The position numbers and the translations under genes were made by a program. 64,000 bases of DNA. It comes from Physcomitrium patens (taxonomy: Eukaryota > Streptophyta > Bryopsida > Funariales > Funariaceae). Shown in pieces: positions 33,710-45,586 of this stretch. Where the stretch lies: NCBI RefSeq assembly GCF_000002425.4, contig NC_037275.1, positions 11,853,310 to 11,917,309 on the forward strand, in the 5' to 3' direction. Under the pieces are notes generated by a model. That model ran no database searches and was not told where the DNA came from. It saw only the letters and a program-made list of their open reading frames with translations. Each line of letters starts with the position of its first letter. Positions within the stretch are counted from its first letter, which is position 1.

Positions 33710-35180
33710 ATCCAGCTACAATAGGGACAATGCGGCTAGAACCTTGCACAACATCTAATAAAGGTCCTATTCTCAGAGCCCTCTCCTTGTTTTACATTAA
33801 ATATTATTTTAGAACCTAAACATTACAAAGTCTGTGCCTTATTAGATTCGGGAGCCTCAGCGTATTTTTTAGATGAAGAATTTACTAAAAGACATAGCAT
33901 ATCTTTAGTAAAGAAAACTAAACATGTTCATATAGAAGTCATAGATGGTCGTCCATTGTCTTCTGGAGATATTACTCATGAAACCCTTCCTATAGAAGTA
34001 ATAATCAATGGTCATAATAGTTTTGTAGTATTTAATATCATTAGATCTCCTTCTAATCTAGTCATTTTAGGTTTATCATGGTTAGAAAAATACAACCCTC
34101 AAATAGATTGGATTTCCCGAACTCTTACTTTCTCTAAAAGTATAGCTAACAGTGTAGTTAATCAAGTAGAGAGTCATAAGTTCAGTTTAATTAAACCCGT
34201 ATTTATAGGTACAAAAGCTTTCTTACATACTGCTATAAAAGAATCACCATATATTATTTATGCCACACCTATTTCTACTGGTGAAAAGACTTCAATTGGC
34301 ATTCCAAGCCAATATCAAGAATTTCAAGATATATTTGAAAAAAAGAATGCGGATACACTCCCGAAACATCGTCCCTATGATTGCTCAATTGACCTTCAAG
34401 AAGGAGCACAACCGCCATTCGGACCAATCTACAGTTTATCACAAAATGAGTTGACTGAACTCAAGGAGTATATTGAAGAAAATCTAGCTAAGAATTTTAT
34501 ACGCCATTCTAAATCTCCGACAGGAGCTCCAATTCTATTTGTGAAGAAAAAAGATGGATCATTGCGGATGTGTGTTGATTATCGAGGACTCAATAAGATT
34601 ACCATCAAGAACAGGTATCCACTACCTTTAATATCTGGACTTCTTGATCAGTTGAATCAAGCTAAGATCTATATAAAAATAGATCTTCGGGGAGCATACA
34701 ATCTAGTATGCATCAAAGAAAGAGATGAATGGAAGACTACGTTTTGAACTAGGTATGGACATTTTGAATACAACGTCATACCTTTTGGACTTACAAATGC
34801 ATCAACACCTTTTCAATATTTAATGAATGATGTTTTTTGAGAGTTTTTGGACGATTTTGTAGTCTGTTATCTAGACGACATCTTGATCTATTCTAAGAAT
34901 CCAGAAGAACATGAACTTCATGTTTGTCGTGTGTTACAAAAATTAAGAGATACAAGACTCTATGTCAAGATAAAAAAGTGTGTATTCCACACTACTCAAG
35001 TCGATTTCTTAGGTTACATTATTTCAAATGATGGACTTATGATGGAACCTAAGAAAGTTCAAACTATTATAGATTGGAAGATCCCAAAAACGGTAAGAGA
35101 TATGTTTTTTTGGGATTTGCCAACTACTATCGGATCTTCATCAAAGACCTTTCTCGAGTTGCACCTCCACTTACACGTTT
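33710..35180 (+). pseudogene. Protease and RT of J
   Basis: Protease: ALLDSGASAYFLDEEF at about 33830-33880 with intact DSG, then a stop-free run 33956-34747. That run includes VVFNIIRSPSNLVILGLSWLE (the ILGxxW end of retropepsins), the linker, [39 protein letters not shown] and IDLRGAYNLVCIKERDEW. It ends at TGA where relatives have CGA/CGG (FRTRYG). After another stop at 34838-34840 the frame 34847-35182 gives FVVCYLDDILIYSKNPEEHE with intact YLDD. A frameshift near 35100 then breaks it. This is the best preserved protease-RT of group 1 in the window. Confidence 0.85.
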
Positions 35181-35733
35181 GACTTGTAAAGACAAACTCC
35201 AATGGAATCAAGAAGCAGAAGTTGCTTTTGAATCTTTGAAGACAGCGTTTGTTTCTTCACCAATCTTGTATCGTGTTGATTTTTCTAAAGCATTTTTTAT
35301 AGAAACAGATGCATCAGACTTTGCTCTGGATGCGGTTTTATCACAAACGGGAACAAATGACAAACTTCATCCAGTAGCCTTTCATTCAAAAAAATTCTCA
35401 GCAGCAAAAATCAATTATGAGATCCACGACAAAGAACTTCTTACAATTCTGGATTCTTTTCAAGAATGGCATCATTATCTAGAAGTGGCTTCCAGTCTAG
35501 TCTCCGTGTATATAGATCACAAGAACCTCCAGTATTTCATGTCAATACATGTATTAAATTGTTGTCAAGCTTGTTGGAGCATGTCTTTATCAAGATTCGA
35601 ATTCATCATCACTTATCGGCTAAGAAAACAAGAAGGTTTGTCCGATGCCTTGTCTAGACGTTCTTATTTTGCACCAAAAGAAGGAGATGCAGCTTTTGAG
35701 CAACAAAAAATGATTCTCTTGAAGCCGGAGTAA
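35074..35733 (+). pseudogene. RNase H of J
   Basis: Open for 219 codons: FLGFANYYRIFIKDLSRVAPPLTRLT, ETDASDFALDAVLSQTG (first Asp), KINYEIHDKELLTILDSFQEW (catalytic Glu region), YIDHKNLQYF and GLSDALSRRSY. It would be continuous with the RT but for the frameshift near 35100. It ends at TAG in the ILLKPEQF block. Confidence 0.8.
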
Positions 35734-35760
35734 TTTCATCTTCGAGTAATAAAATCAACA

Positions 35761-36415
35761 TTGACTGTTGATTTAACTTTTCTTAAGCAAGTCCAGTTAA
35801 GTATGTCTTCAGACCCTCTTGTTCATGATATCAAGAATAATTCTTCTAAATCTCATGATCCTTCTAAATTCGAATTCAAGAACAACCTACTCTATTTCGA
35901 AGGATGCCTATATGTTCCAGAAGGAGAAGCACGTTTACGTGTTCTTTAAGCTCGTCACAACTTTCCAACAGTAAGATATTTTGGATATAATAAGACTTTG
36001 GAGCTGATATCTAAGGATTTTTGGTGGCCTCAAATGTGGAAGGCAGTCAAAGATTTTGTACAATCATGTGATGTATGCTCAAGATCAAAAACTCATCGTC
36101 ATCAACCTTTTGGACTTCTTCAGCCATTACCCATTCCAAAACAACCATGGTCTTCTGTTTCTATGGACTTCATCACGGATATTCTAATCTCAGGTTCTTA
36201 TGATTCTATATTCGTGATAGTAGATCGTTTTACCAAGATGGCACATTTTGTACCATGTACAAAATCTATCACAGGTGAAGAAACAGCTAAGCTCTTTCTT
36301 GACAATATCTATCGCTATCATGGATTACCCAAGGATATTATATCAGATAGGAGAACTCAATTTGTATCTAGATTTTGGTGGACTCTTTTCAAGATTCTAA
36401 AAGTGGATATAAAGA
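35761..36415 (+). pseudogene. Integrase of J, truncated
   Basis: Zinc-finger part with CDVCSRSKTH (CxxC intact). The upstream HH part is decayed (a VRYFGYNKTLE reading where SGHFG is expected, and a stop at 35947-35949). The catalytic core has SMDFITDI (first Asp) and ISDRRTQFVSRFWWTLFKILKVDIK (second Asp), then stops matching at about 36414, before the catalytic Glu. The following 85 bp equal the end of ORF3 in H. The deletion therefore removes Glu, chromodomain and most of ORF3. Confidence 0.8.
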
Positions 36416-36498
36416 TCACAGTATGTTGCAAATACAATTTGTCACATCATAGATTTCCTCAACATATGATGACCGCTTCTCGTGGAACTCGTCCCTAG
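36416..36498 (+). pseudogene. ORF3 remnant of J
   Basis: ITVCCKYNLSHHRFPQHM is the other-frame reading of a DNA segment nearly identical to the H ORF3 end (23489-23572). In the ORF3 frame it gives SQYVANTICHII. It shows that J once carried ORF3. Confidence 0.65.
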
Positions 36499-36510
36499 AA
36501 AGAGGGATAA

Positions 36511-37055
36511 TGTCACGGATATACTCATGTAAGCTAGTAATTACATATATAAATAGATAGAAGTAAATAAAAGTAGGTAAAAGTAAGTTAATTCTATAGT
36601 ATTTAATATGAAAGCTTTCTAGAAGCTTCATAGACGTTGCTTTGACTTCATAGGTGTTTTTAATTGACTTTTTGGATTACAAACATGGTCAACAAGTTGG
36701 CCATGTGCCACACATGTTGTTAATTTGAAGTTCAAGCTAAGTATGTGGCCCACACATAGAAAAACTTGCCTTGTAAGTCAAGGCATGTGTCCTACAAAGT
36801 CAACACATATTGGAGGTCCTATAGAATGTCGCCACGTAGCCCCTAGTTAGATAATATATAGCCTTCTTCACTCTTGTCAATTCCTTTCTTGCTTCTAGTC
36901 TAGTTTCAAGGATCTCTAGTTTTCTTGTCTTTTGGCAATAGCCATTCTAGTTTCTCTTTCAATATACATACTTATTTATTTATATTTTTTTACCTTTCTT
37001 TGAGTGAAGGCTCACTTGTCTAGATTGTTTTTTCATCGAGTTCTTGTCCTTGACA
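36511..37055 (+). repeat. 3' LTR of J (545 bp)
   Basis: TGTCACGGATATAC...CTTGACA, then ACATG. Lacks about 14 bp relative to the 5' LTR just after the TATA box, which removes one arm of the 5' hairpin. The 11-mer ACTCTTGTCAA is at 36870-36880. Confidence 0.9.
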
Positions 37056-37060
37056 ACATG

Positions 37061-37190
37061 TTGGATGGAAGCAAATTCTAGTAAATGTTTAAGTATAAAT
37101 CTTGAGTTTCCACGAGAATCTAGTTCTTTGTAGAGAAGTGCAATGACATATGCTGAAAGGAAAAAATTTACTAAAGATGATTTAAAACGT
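37061..37190 (+). pseudogene. Element G, piece 3: gag-protease linker
   Basis: Short piece between J and A. The reading RSAMTYAERKKFTKDDLKR ends at ACGT (37187-37190). It aligns with A/B ASAVSTMQEGKLPREALL. The continuation IGNN...GWNDPIDRLSVHAHIT is found on the minus strand at 49380, beyond the other side of the inverted spacer. Confidence 0.75.
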
Positions 37191-38431
37191 TGTCGTATTA
37201 TGTGCTTTCCTGCTCGAGGACGCGTTGGGCGTCTAGCTGTAGAAGGTAGTATGGAGATTCGCTAATATTCAAGCAGTTTATCGATTTTTGACTATTGGAA
37301 TATAAACAACTGCAAGAATATATCGTAAATCTATACGGATGTCCTTCGACTGCTCGCCGAAATCCTTTTTGCCCTAGCAGGTAGGTCTCTAGACGTTACA
37401 GAGAACCCCGAATAATCCAAACTACTAATCTTCGATACCGCTTTATATTTGCAATCTTGTATCCATTGACTATCTCGTTAGATTAACCCAATAAATTTCA
37501 TTCACTCCGCATACTCAATCCTATAGACACCCTTTTAATTCTTCATCACAGACGTAACTCAATTTCACAAAACAGTCAAGAACAATCACACCCACTTCAT
37601 TAAAAATCCCGATTCCATTACAACATTAACTTCAGCAACGATTGTCTCACTCTTCTCAAAACCCTATGAAGAAAAAAAATCCCAATCTCTGTCTTTTTTC
37701 TCCACCCCGAAGCATGAAGCTTGCTCTCCTCCCCCTCCCATTTCTTAACCTATCCTCTCTTTTAATCCTAATTCTCCCCTCTCTCAAACCCTAGCCTCTG
37801 AATTTCTTCAATCTTCCATCTTGGATCCAGAATTGGCTTCGTCGTCAGAGTTTTTTCCTCTGTTTTTACCTTTAAGAGATCTTTTTACCAAAAACAATAT
37901 TCCCTGAAACGGCACAAAGAACAGGACAGCCTGAAATAGAATCGAAACCCCATAATCGGGACCACATTGAGTCGCCCGACCAATTCAAGTCTCATATTGG
38001 CTACGAGGCCCGTAGTAAGACCTGGATGTTCCCGTAATTGGATCAAATTGGTCCTTCGCGTTAGATTGGCTAAGAGGCCTGTAGTAAGACCTAGATGTTT
38101 CCGTAATTGGACCGCATTGGGTTGCCTGACCAAGTCAGGTCTCATATTGGGTAAGACCTGGATTGGATGTCTTGAAATTGGATCCAATTGGCTCTTCGAA
38201 CCAGGCTCACCCGTCGTGTGAATTGGTCCTTTCTCTTCCTACTGACTCTCGTTATTGGAATCGAATGGAGCATTTCAGTATGTCTCGGCTGACTGTAACG
38301 GGGTGACTGAACCTGGCCTCTCAGTATTTGTACTGGAATTGGTTGTTGCTCCGAATATTCGAGGTAACTGAACATTAATAAAAGTCCCCTTTTTTTATAT
38401 TTTCACGGTATACTCATGTTACAACACGACA
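37191..38431 (-). repeat. 3' LTR of A (subtype X)
   Basis: Termini TGTCGTATT...ACACGACA on the plus strand. Adjacent to the polypurine tract on the minus strand (AGAGGGGGTAGA, 38432-38443). Closest to the left LTR of B. Confidence 0.9.
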
Positions 38432-38493
38432 TCTACCCCCTCTGAACCTGTACATCCTCCGATATGCACCAATTTATCCAATTGCTGTTTGAT

Positions 38494-41268
38494 TTAGAAT
38501 ATATTCTCTACGTCTTTGTCTAATTCATCTTCGTCACCTTCATTATCCAAATCACTTTCATCTTCTTGCTGCGGAATCTCTATACTTTCATTAAGGTCTT
38601 CCATATTCATCTTCGCGTATCTTCGTTTAAATATTTTTATTCGCTTCCCTGCAATTAGTATTTTCAATTTTGTACCCTCTAACTCCCGTAATGAGTAAGT
38701 CATATTATCATAAACAGTTGTTACTATATATGGTCCAAACCAACGTTTTGAAAATTTCTGCAAAGTACTATGTTGATTATCTAGACTATTGTCATAAACA
38801 AGTACCCAGTCACCTTCCTCGATTGCTTTACCTCTCAATTGATGTTGCTTATCGAATCGCGCCTTGTTTAGTAACCTTGCTCTTTTTAACCTTTCCAATG
38901 TTATCTGCACATCTTCCGATCTTTGCTCCAATTGTCAAATCCTAATAGCCAGAAGTTCTTCTCTTGTCAATCCATCCTCCCATGGTAGCATACTCCAAGT
39001 AATTACCTTTTCTTCAATCGGCATAATTGATTTTCGACCTGTCATAAGTTCTACTAGCATATATCCTGTCACCGAACTATGTGTTGTTCGATCAGCCCAT
39101 AATGCAAATGACAAAAGCCGTGGCCACTCTTTAACTTTTCCATTACAAGCTTTAACTAATGCTTTCACAATTGGTGGGTGACCACGTTTACTTTTTGCAT
39201 TCCCTTTCGGATTATAAGCAATAGTCAGTGATAGTTTAACTCCACATCTTTCAAAGAACTTACGAGCTTCTTATGCATTTAATTCTCCACGATCTGCAAA
39301 GATTTTTCCTACGCATCCGTAGCGGCAAATGACATCTTCAAGCAAAAATCTATAAATCTCCTCTGTAGATTTTGTCCTCAATGCTCTTCCTTCTACTTGA
39401 TTTGATAAATCTTCACGAGCCAAAACCAAATATCTCATCTGCCATAACCCAATTGGCATAATAACCAAATCAACAATCCATTTAAAATGAATAGCCAGAG
39501 GATACGTAGGATGAAGACCATCTCGATGTCGGATATTAGAATACGATTGACAGATTTCACATGACTCTACAAATGATAGCACATCTCGATACATATTTTT
39601 CCACCAATATCGTTCCTTGAGTTTAGCAAAAGTAGCCCAGATTCTTCTATGCCTTGCCCATAAATTATCATCAAACTCCTTTAATAATTTAAGTTTTTCT
39701 TTCTTTTTGCCTATCACTTGTTGTGGCATCCCAATTCCTTCCCTCCGTCTCTTCCATAAGAATCCATCTCGAAGTAAAAATCCATATGTTTTTTTTCTTA
39801 TTTGTTTGAATTTTTCTGTAGACCAATTCCCCTGCTTAGTCAAGGTATTCAAGTAATGACCAATATCCAATAATTCTCCTTCATAAGATTCTTCAAGAAA
39901 TAGCTTGTCTGCTACTAAATTATCCTTCCCAATAACATGCTTAAATTCCGGATTTAGTAACTTAATATAAGCAATCCATCTCAACATTGCAATATCTGGC
40001 GTTGAACAGTTAATAATCATTTCAAGCAATGGCAAGCAATCTGTTTCAATTACTACTACTGCCCCAATCAAATAGTCCTTTTCAGCTTTCATAGCCAAAA
40101 CGACTCCCTAAAGTTCTCTTTTGACTTGCAAATATGCACGCTGACGAATACTTAAAACCTTAGCCCCAAATCGAACTGCAAATCTATTCCTATTTAAATT
40201 ATCTTGACCCACAGCCCATCCAATGGCAATTGGACTAGCATCCTTAGTAAGAATCACTGGTCTATTGCACTTATAATCAACCTTCCTCAATATTGGAAGT
40301 GACATCAATAATTTCTTCAATCTTTGTATTGCCTGAATATGCCTTTCTTCCCATTTAAATAGGTAACCCTTGCATAACAGTTCATATAATGGATCCGCTA
40401 TGTGAGCAAAATGAGGGATCCAAATTCGATAAAATACACATGCACCTAAAAACCTACGAACCTTTGTTAATGAATCACAATCCTCTTTCATCCTTCCAAT
40501 TGCATCAACTTTAGTCGGATTTGGTTTTCTTCCGTAAGATCCACATAAATGTCCAACAATCACAACCTCTCGTACTCCAAATACGGACTTCATACCCGAT
40601 AATGTAAGATGAACTTCTCCAAGCCGAGTTAAAATCTTTTCACAATCTTATATATGATCAACAACATATTTGCAACACCCCCTCTTATCTAAAGTTTCAT
40701 CCTTGTCTCCTTCTCTGCACCCTTTTATAGGAACATCATCCAGAAAAGGCATAGTCTTTTTCGAAATAAAATCTCTCAATACCTTATTCATCCCATTCAT
40801 CATATGCACAACTGAGTTGGTCGCGCCTTGAGGAAGAGTGTACATTCTAACCAATCCAAGCGGTGTCCTCATTGTTGTCATATCTCTACTTCCTTTGGCA
40901 AGTTGAAATTGATCATAACCTGAATACAAGTCACCCATTGAATAGATCGCCCTTCCTGCAAACCCCTCAGCAAATTCATCCACAATAGGTCCAATTCCTG
41001 CGTTCCTGACAGTTACTACATCCACCGGTTGCATATCTTGAATAAACCATAGTGATCCATTCTTCTTAGGTACCGTAAACCATCGACTAGAATACGGCGC
41101 AAATGAGGGTTCCAATATTTTCATCTTTATCTTTTCTTTTAATAGTTCTATCAATTTACGTAAATATGTCCTCGATACTGGAATCGGTCTTAGATTCCAA
41201 GGTGCATGCGGTACAGTGAAGATAACCATAGGTGTTATAATATTCGGATCCACACACCCAATTTCATG
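38494..41268 (-). pseudogene. RT-RNase H-integrase of A
   Basis: RT 41253-40648 has RWFTVPKKNGSLWFIQDMQPV, YSGYDQFQLAKGSRDMTTMRTPLG, LPQGATNSV and FLDDVPIKG, where FLDD replaces YxDD. It ends at a TAA shared with B. RNase H 40593-39893 includes TKDASPIAIGWAV and ETDCLPLLEMI. A TAG replaces Trp after KREL, and about 32 codons are missing after KDNLVAD. Integrase to 38494 has CEICQ, VDLVIMP, FADRGELN, a TAG after ELNA, NPKGNAKSKRG (catalytic Glu now Lys) and the GPY/F-type KRWFGPYIVTT. There is no chromodomain; the C-terminus is acidic (DEDELDKDVENIF). Integrase is inactive by these changes. Confidence 0.85.
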
Positions 41269-41430
41269 AGATTCGAAGGCAAACGATCTACCTTATTTAG
41301 CCAACACCTTTTTGAAGCAAGTAATTTCCTCCGATAATAAAAAACCATCAGAACCAATCTTCAATTCTTCAAAAGTCTCTTTAGTAAACTGATGTCCAAT
41401 ACTCATTGGATCTCTTAAACTTGTTTTTTT

Positions 41431-42665
41431 TTATGCTTCTCCCATTTGTTCTTTAGAATCCTCTGGTAATGGTTCGGCAACAGGCTTTACCTTCTTATCT
41501 GCCGTTTTATATCTCGTCTCTACAGTGACTTCTGGTGCTTGAAAAGATTCAAGTATGGTATAAATCTCTCTTGAATGAATCTCAACAATCTTACCATTAT
41601 CCCCTAACCCAATAGATGTAATCAATTCCAATGAATCTTCCAGTCCATTTTCTTCATAAACACCTAAAATCCTCTCATCATCTTGCAATGTACCTAACTT
41701 GCGTAATTCTCTTTCAATATTATATAATATTTTTCTTTTTGTTCTTTTAAAATCATCAACTTTCTTATACATAATATTTCCATTCTCCAAAATATCAATA
41801 AAACTCACATCAAAGGCACCTTCATCTCGCGAGAGTACTTCCTCTTTTGCACCTCCATAATCTCGCTTTACAGTGGTACCTCTCCAAAATCCTTAAATCC
41901 TTCAACAATCTTTGGCAATGGTTTCTCCCTCAACCTATCTCGATTCCGTTCATGGTTAGGAGGTACTGTTGGAAATTATACAACTTTCCTCCCATCCTCG
42001 CTACGTACCCTTGCATAAGCAGAACCATCATCAAGTACTTTTGTTTCCATCCGTGTTGCCGTAATATAAGGTTGTCCTAAAATCAACGGATAAGACATTG
42101 TATCTTGAACAAAGAAATGTTGCTCCGTCTCAACATCCCCAATCCGAATTTTGACATCTGGACAAGCTCCATATAATTCGCCCCTTGTGTTATTAGCTGC
42201 TCGTATTGTCCATCCATATTCCATATCAATTGGCCATTTTTGCTTCTTATAAAGATCTTTAGACATGAGATTTATTTCAGAACCATGGTCGACTAAAGCA
42301 ACAATTGGTTCTTCTATATCTCCTACTTTCACCAATACCTCAGTAGTTGCCTTTGTCCAATGCTTTTGAGTATAATGGCTCAAAGTTTCCATTTCTTTAT
42401 CACTATAATCTTCGAAACATACTCGTTGATTATACCCATTCTTTTCATTTGTTGGTTGCTTGTAACCAATATCAACTTCTTCTTCATCTCTATATATTCT
42501 TGCATCAATAGTATGATTCATTCCAGTTTCATCCATTAATTGCCTCTTTCGCTTAATGCTGTCAATGATAACATCATGAAACTCCTTCTTTGCAATTTCC
42601 AGAACTTCTTTTAATGTAAATTCCACCTTAGCATTTAATATACGTTCTTCCAACACCCCTTTCAA
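41431..42665 (-). pseudogene. Protease and connector of A
   Basis: Protease frame 42665-41976 (229 codons) is identical by eye to that of B. It has VALVDHGSEINLMSKDLY, so the catalytic triplet is DHG rather than DTG/DSG, and YPLILGQPYI near the end. The connector 41808-41431 (SFIDILENGNIMYKK...) is in another frame and ends early at TAA where B reads TCA. Confidence 0.75.
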
Positions 42666-43231
42666 ATTTGTTGCTGCTTCAATATCAGAAAGTAGCTTAT
42701 AAGCAATTGATTTGCTTTATCTTTTGTCTCCTTTGTTTTTTCTTCAAATGATGCTGAGGTATCCTTTACAGGCAATTCTTGTGAAGCTGCCTCCCGAGCC
42801 TTGTCTCCTCGAGTTTGCCTCTTAGAAGAATTTCCTTCTCTAGTATCATCAAAATTTCTTCGTCTCTTTTCTTCCATCAAAGCTTTATGTTGGCTCTTAG
42901 CAATATATGCATGAACTGAAAGAGACTCAACAAGATCCTCCCAATCTGTTCTACCTCATATTGTAGCTGCAGTTCACAATAACGCTTCTCGAGGTAATTT
43001 CCCTTCTTGCATTGTAGAAACGGCAGAAGCCCAAAACTCACTAGTTTCCATACTTCCACCAATTTCATCATCTACTCTAGCACCATAACTTGCACTTTCT
43101 CGTGCTGCTGTTTCATGCTCTTTTAAGTAATCTTAAACCAATGCTCTCATTCTTCCCTTGCCAAAATTGGTTTGAAGAAGACCATCCCTATCTTTCAATG
43201 CTATCTTCCCATCTTTCTAGCAAATAATTTC

Positions 43232-44213
43232 CTACCGTATCATATTATTAAATTCATTGCAATCTTTTCTAGTGTGTGAAGCATCATCACACCAAATGCA
43301 TCTTTGTACATATTCTTGTTTTGAAACATTCTTCGAATTGTTCATAGAAGTATTCTCTTCAAGTCTTGCCAATTTAATTTGAAGATCTTGCATTCCTCGT
43401 ATAATTTCTTCCATCCCCATATCTGCTTTCTTTGATAAGGATGTCGAAGGTTGAACTGTAGGCATTGTTGGTGGTGTTGTATGTACTGGAGCTTTGGGTG
43501 CTTGTACTGTTTTCGGAATATTACTCCTATCCTTCCTCCTTTCTCTTTTTGTAAGCAACCCCACTGCATCTTCAATGTTCTTCCACTTCGTTGTCAATCC
43601 TTCATCTTCTTCTTTATCTTCAAGAAGGAGTTCTAATTTTCCTTGCAATTCTCCATCAGCAGCTTGAAGAAATAGATCAACTTTGTTCGGCTCCAATGTC
43701 AATTTTTCTACCTTTGATAATTGAGAGTACTGCCTCTCAAATTCTCTTAGTAGCTCTGTTGCTTGCAAATTCTTATTGGGCCGTTCAATCCATTCCAGAA
43801 ACAGCTTCTTAGTAACGCGATCAGCATCTTCCAAGAAATATTCATCTTTCAATGTATGTGAAAAAACCTCACATGAATTCCCATAACAATCCGTAATCGA
43901 TGTAATGTGGTCTCTTATCTCCGGTATCGTGGCAAGTCCAAATAATTCAACCATTTTTTTCTCAGAAACCCGATTTAATTCCATTTCACGAACATAACAT
44001 CTTAAATACCTTGAAATATTCCTCCCATCAAATTGATCAATTTTATTGACCACTGCTTGCAATGCTTTGGTTGCCAAAGCTTCCTTTCGATTATTGCTTT
44101 GCTGTTATTGCATTGATAATGAGAAGGCTTGAAACATACTAGCAATAGACGGATCCATGTGCATACCTTGTCCTTTAGAAGAACCCCCACCAGAAACTCC
44201 TCCCAAAAATCCT

Positions 44214-44251
<38 letters not shown>

Positions 44252-44255
44252 CCAT
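43232..44255 (-). pseudogene. gag: Gag of A
   Basis: The main frame 44077-43232 is identical by eye to B gag and ends with the zinc knuckle CIWCDDASHTRKDC (CCHC). The presumed start ATG (44255-44253) is followed by G and 34 A, against 21 A in B. This puts A out of frame with the capsid while B is in frame. A shared TAA lies just upstream of the 44077 methionine. Confidence 0.8.
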
Positions 44256-44303
44256 AAAATAAAGATAAAATCAACCAAAATCCAATACCTTCCACCTCAA
44301 GCT

Positions 44304-44321
44304 TTCATGTCGGGTTCACCA
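44304..44321 (-). promoter_or_regulatory. Primer-binding site of A (tRNA-Trp type)
   Basis: Minus-strand TGGTGAACCCGACATGAA, 4 nt after the 5' LTR. From memory the 3' end of plant tRNA-Trp is complementary to TGGTGAACCCGACGTGAA, so 17 of 18 match, with a CpG-to-CpA change. Confidence 0.7.
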
Positions 44322-44325
44322 CTTT

Positions 44326-45586
44326 TGTCGTATTATGTGCTTTTCTGCTCAAGAACGTGCGGGGCGTCTGGCTGTAGAAGGTAGTATGGAGATTCGCCAA
44401 TAGTCAAGCAGTCTATCAGTTTTTGACTGTTGGAATATAAACGACTGCAAGAATACACCGTAAATCTATACGGATGCCCTTCGACTACTCGCCAAAGTCC
44501 TTTTTGTCCCGGCCGGTAGGTCTCTAGATGTTACAAAGAACCCCGAACAATCCAAACTGCTAATCTTTGACACCGCTTTATACTCACGATCTTATATCCA
44601 CTGACTGTCTCGTTAGATTAACCCAATAAATTTCATTCACTCCGCATACTCAATCCTATAGACACCCTTTTAATTCTTCATCACAGACGTAACTCGATTT
44701 CATAAAACAGTCAAGAGTAATCAAACCCACTTCATTAAAAATCCCGATTCACCATTACAACACTGACTTCAGCAACGATTGCCTCAGTCTTCCCAAAACC
44801 CTATGAAGAAAAAAAATCCAATTCTCTATCTTCTTTCTCCGCCTGAAGCATGAAGCTAGCTCTCTCGATCCTTCAAAAAAAACCCCCCCAAAATTTATTC
44901 TCCCCTCTAACCTTATCCTCTGAATTTCTTCAATCTTCTGTCTTGGATCCGGAATTGGCTCCCACTGTCAGAGCTTGGATCCGAAATTGGCTCTCGTCGT
45001 TAGAGCTTTCTCCTCCGTTTTTACCTTTAAGAGATCTTTTTACCGAAAATAACGTTCCCTAAAATGGCATAGAGAACAGGACAGCCTAAAACAGAATCGA
45101 AACCTTGTAATCGGGACCACATTGAGTCGCTCGACCAATTCAGGTCTCATATTGGCTACGAGGTTCGTAGTAAGACCTGGATGTTCTTGAAATTGGATCA
45201 AATTGGTCCTTCACGTCAGATTGGCTGAGGCCTGTAGTAAGACCTGGATTTTCTCGTAATTAGACTGCATTGGGTTGCCTGACCAATTCAGGTCTCATAT
45301 TGGGTTTAGGGTCTAGGATTGGATTCTTGAAATTGGATCCAATTGGCTCTTCAAACCAAGCTCACCCGTCATGTGAATTGGTCCTTTCTCTTCTTGCTGA
45401 CTCCCGTTATTGGAATCAAATGGAGCATTTCAGTATGCCTCGGTTGACTGTAATGGGGTGACTGAACCTGGCCACTCAGTATTTGCACTGGAGTTGGTCG
45501 TTGCTCCCAATATTCGAGGTAACTGAACATTAATAAAAGTCTCCTTTCTTTATATTTTCACAGTATACTCGTGTTACAACAAGACA
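44326..45586 (-). repeat. 5' LTR of A (subtype Y, 1261 bp)
   Basis: Plus-strand ends TGTCGTATTATG...ACAAGACA. Its U3 half matches the right LTR of B (56661-57921) rather than its own partner LTR. Its R-U5 half is nearly identical to the left LTR of B. Confidence 0.9.

Larger units (their letters stand above)
31943..37055 (+). mobile_element. Element J: chromodomain-type Ty3/gypsy with integrase/chromodomain deletion
   Basis: Two H-family LTRs and a perfect 5-bp duplication ACATG (31938-31942 and 37056-37060), inserted in gag of G. Internal order: primer site, hairpin, gag, protease, RT, RH, partial integrase, then a jump to the last codons of ORF3 and the polypurine tract AGAAAGAGGGATAA. A deletion near 36414 removes the end of the integrase core, the chromodomain and most of ORF3. 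Confidence 0.9.
37191..45586 (-). mobile_element. Element A: group 2 Ty3/gypsy, inverted partner of B
   Basis: LTRs at 37191-38431 (3') and 44326-45586 (5') bracket gag, protease, RT, RH and integrase. Left flank ACGT (37187-37190) and right flank TCGT (45587-45590) do not form a duplication. The left LTR is subtype X (1241 bp, AAAAAAAGGGGAC, GAATATTCGGAG) and the right LTR is subtype Y (1261 bp, GAATATTGGGAG). Both features show that this is a recombinant between two insertions. An in-frame deletion of about 96 bp lies near 39900 relative to B. Confidence 0.9.

Noticed and set aside
37885-38221. Open frames on both strands in the A LTR (and the mirror set at 49510-49930 in B)
   Set aside because: They are LTR sequence and occur as strand shadows in both copies. 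No homology to gag or pol.
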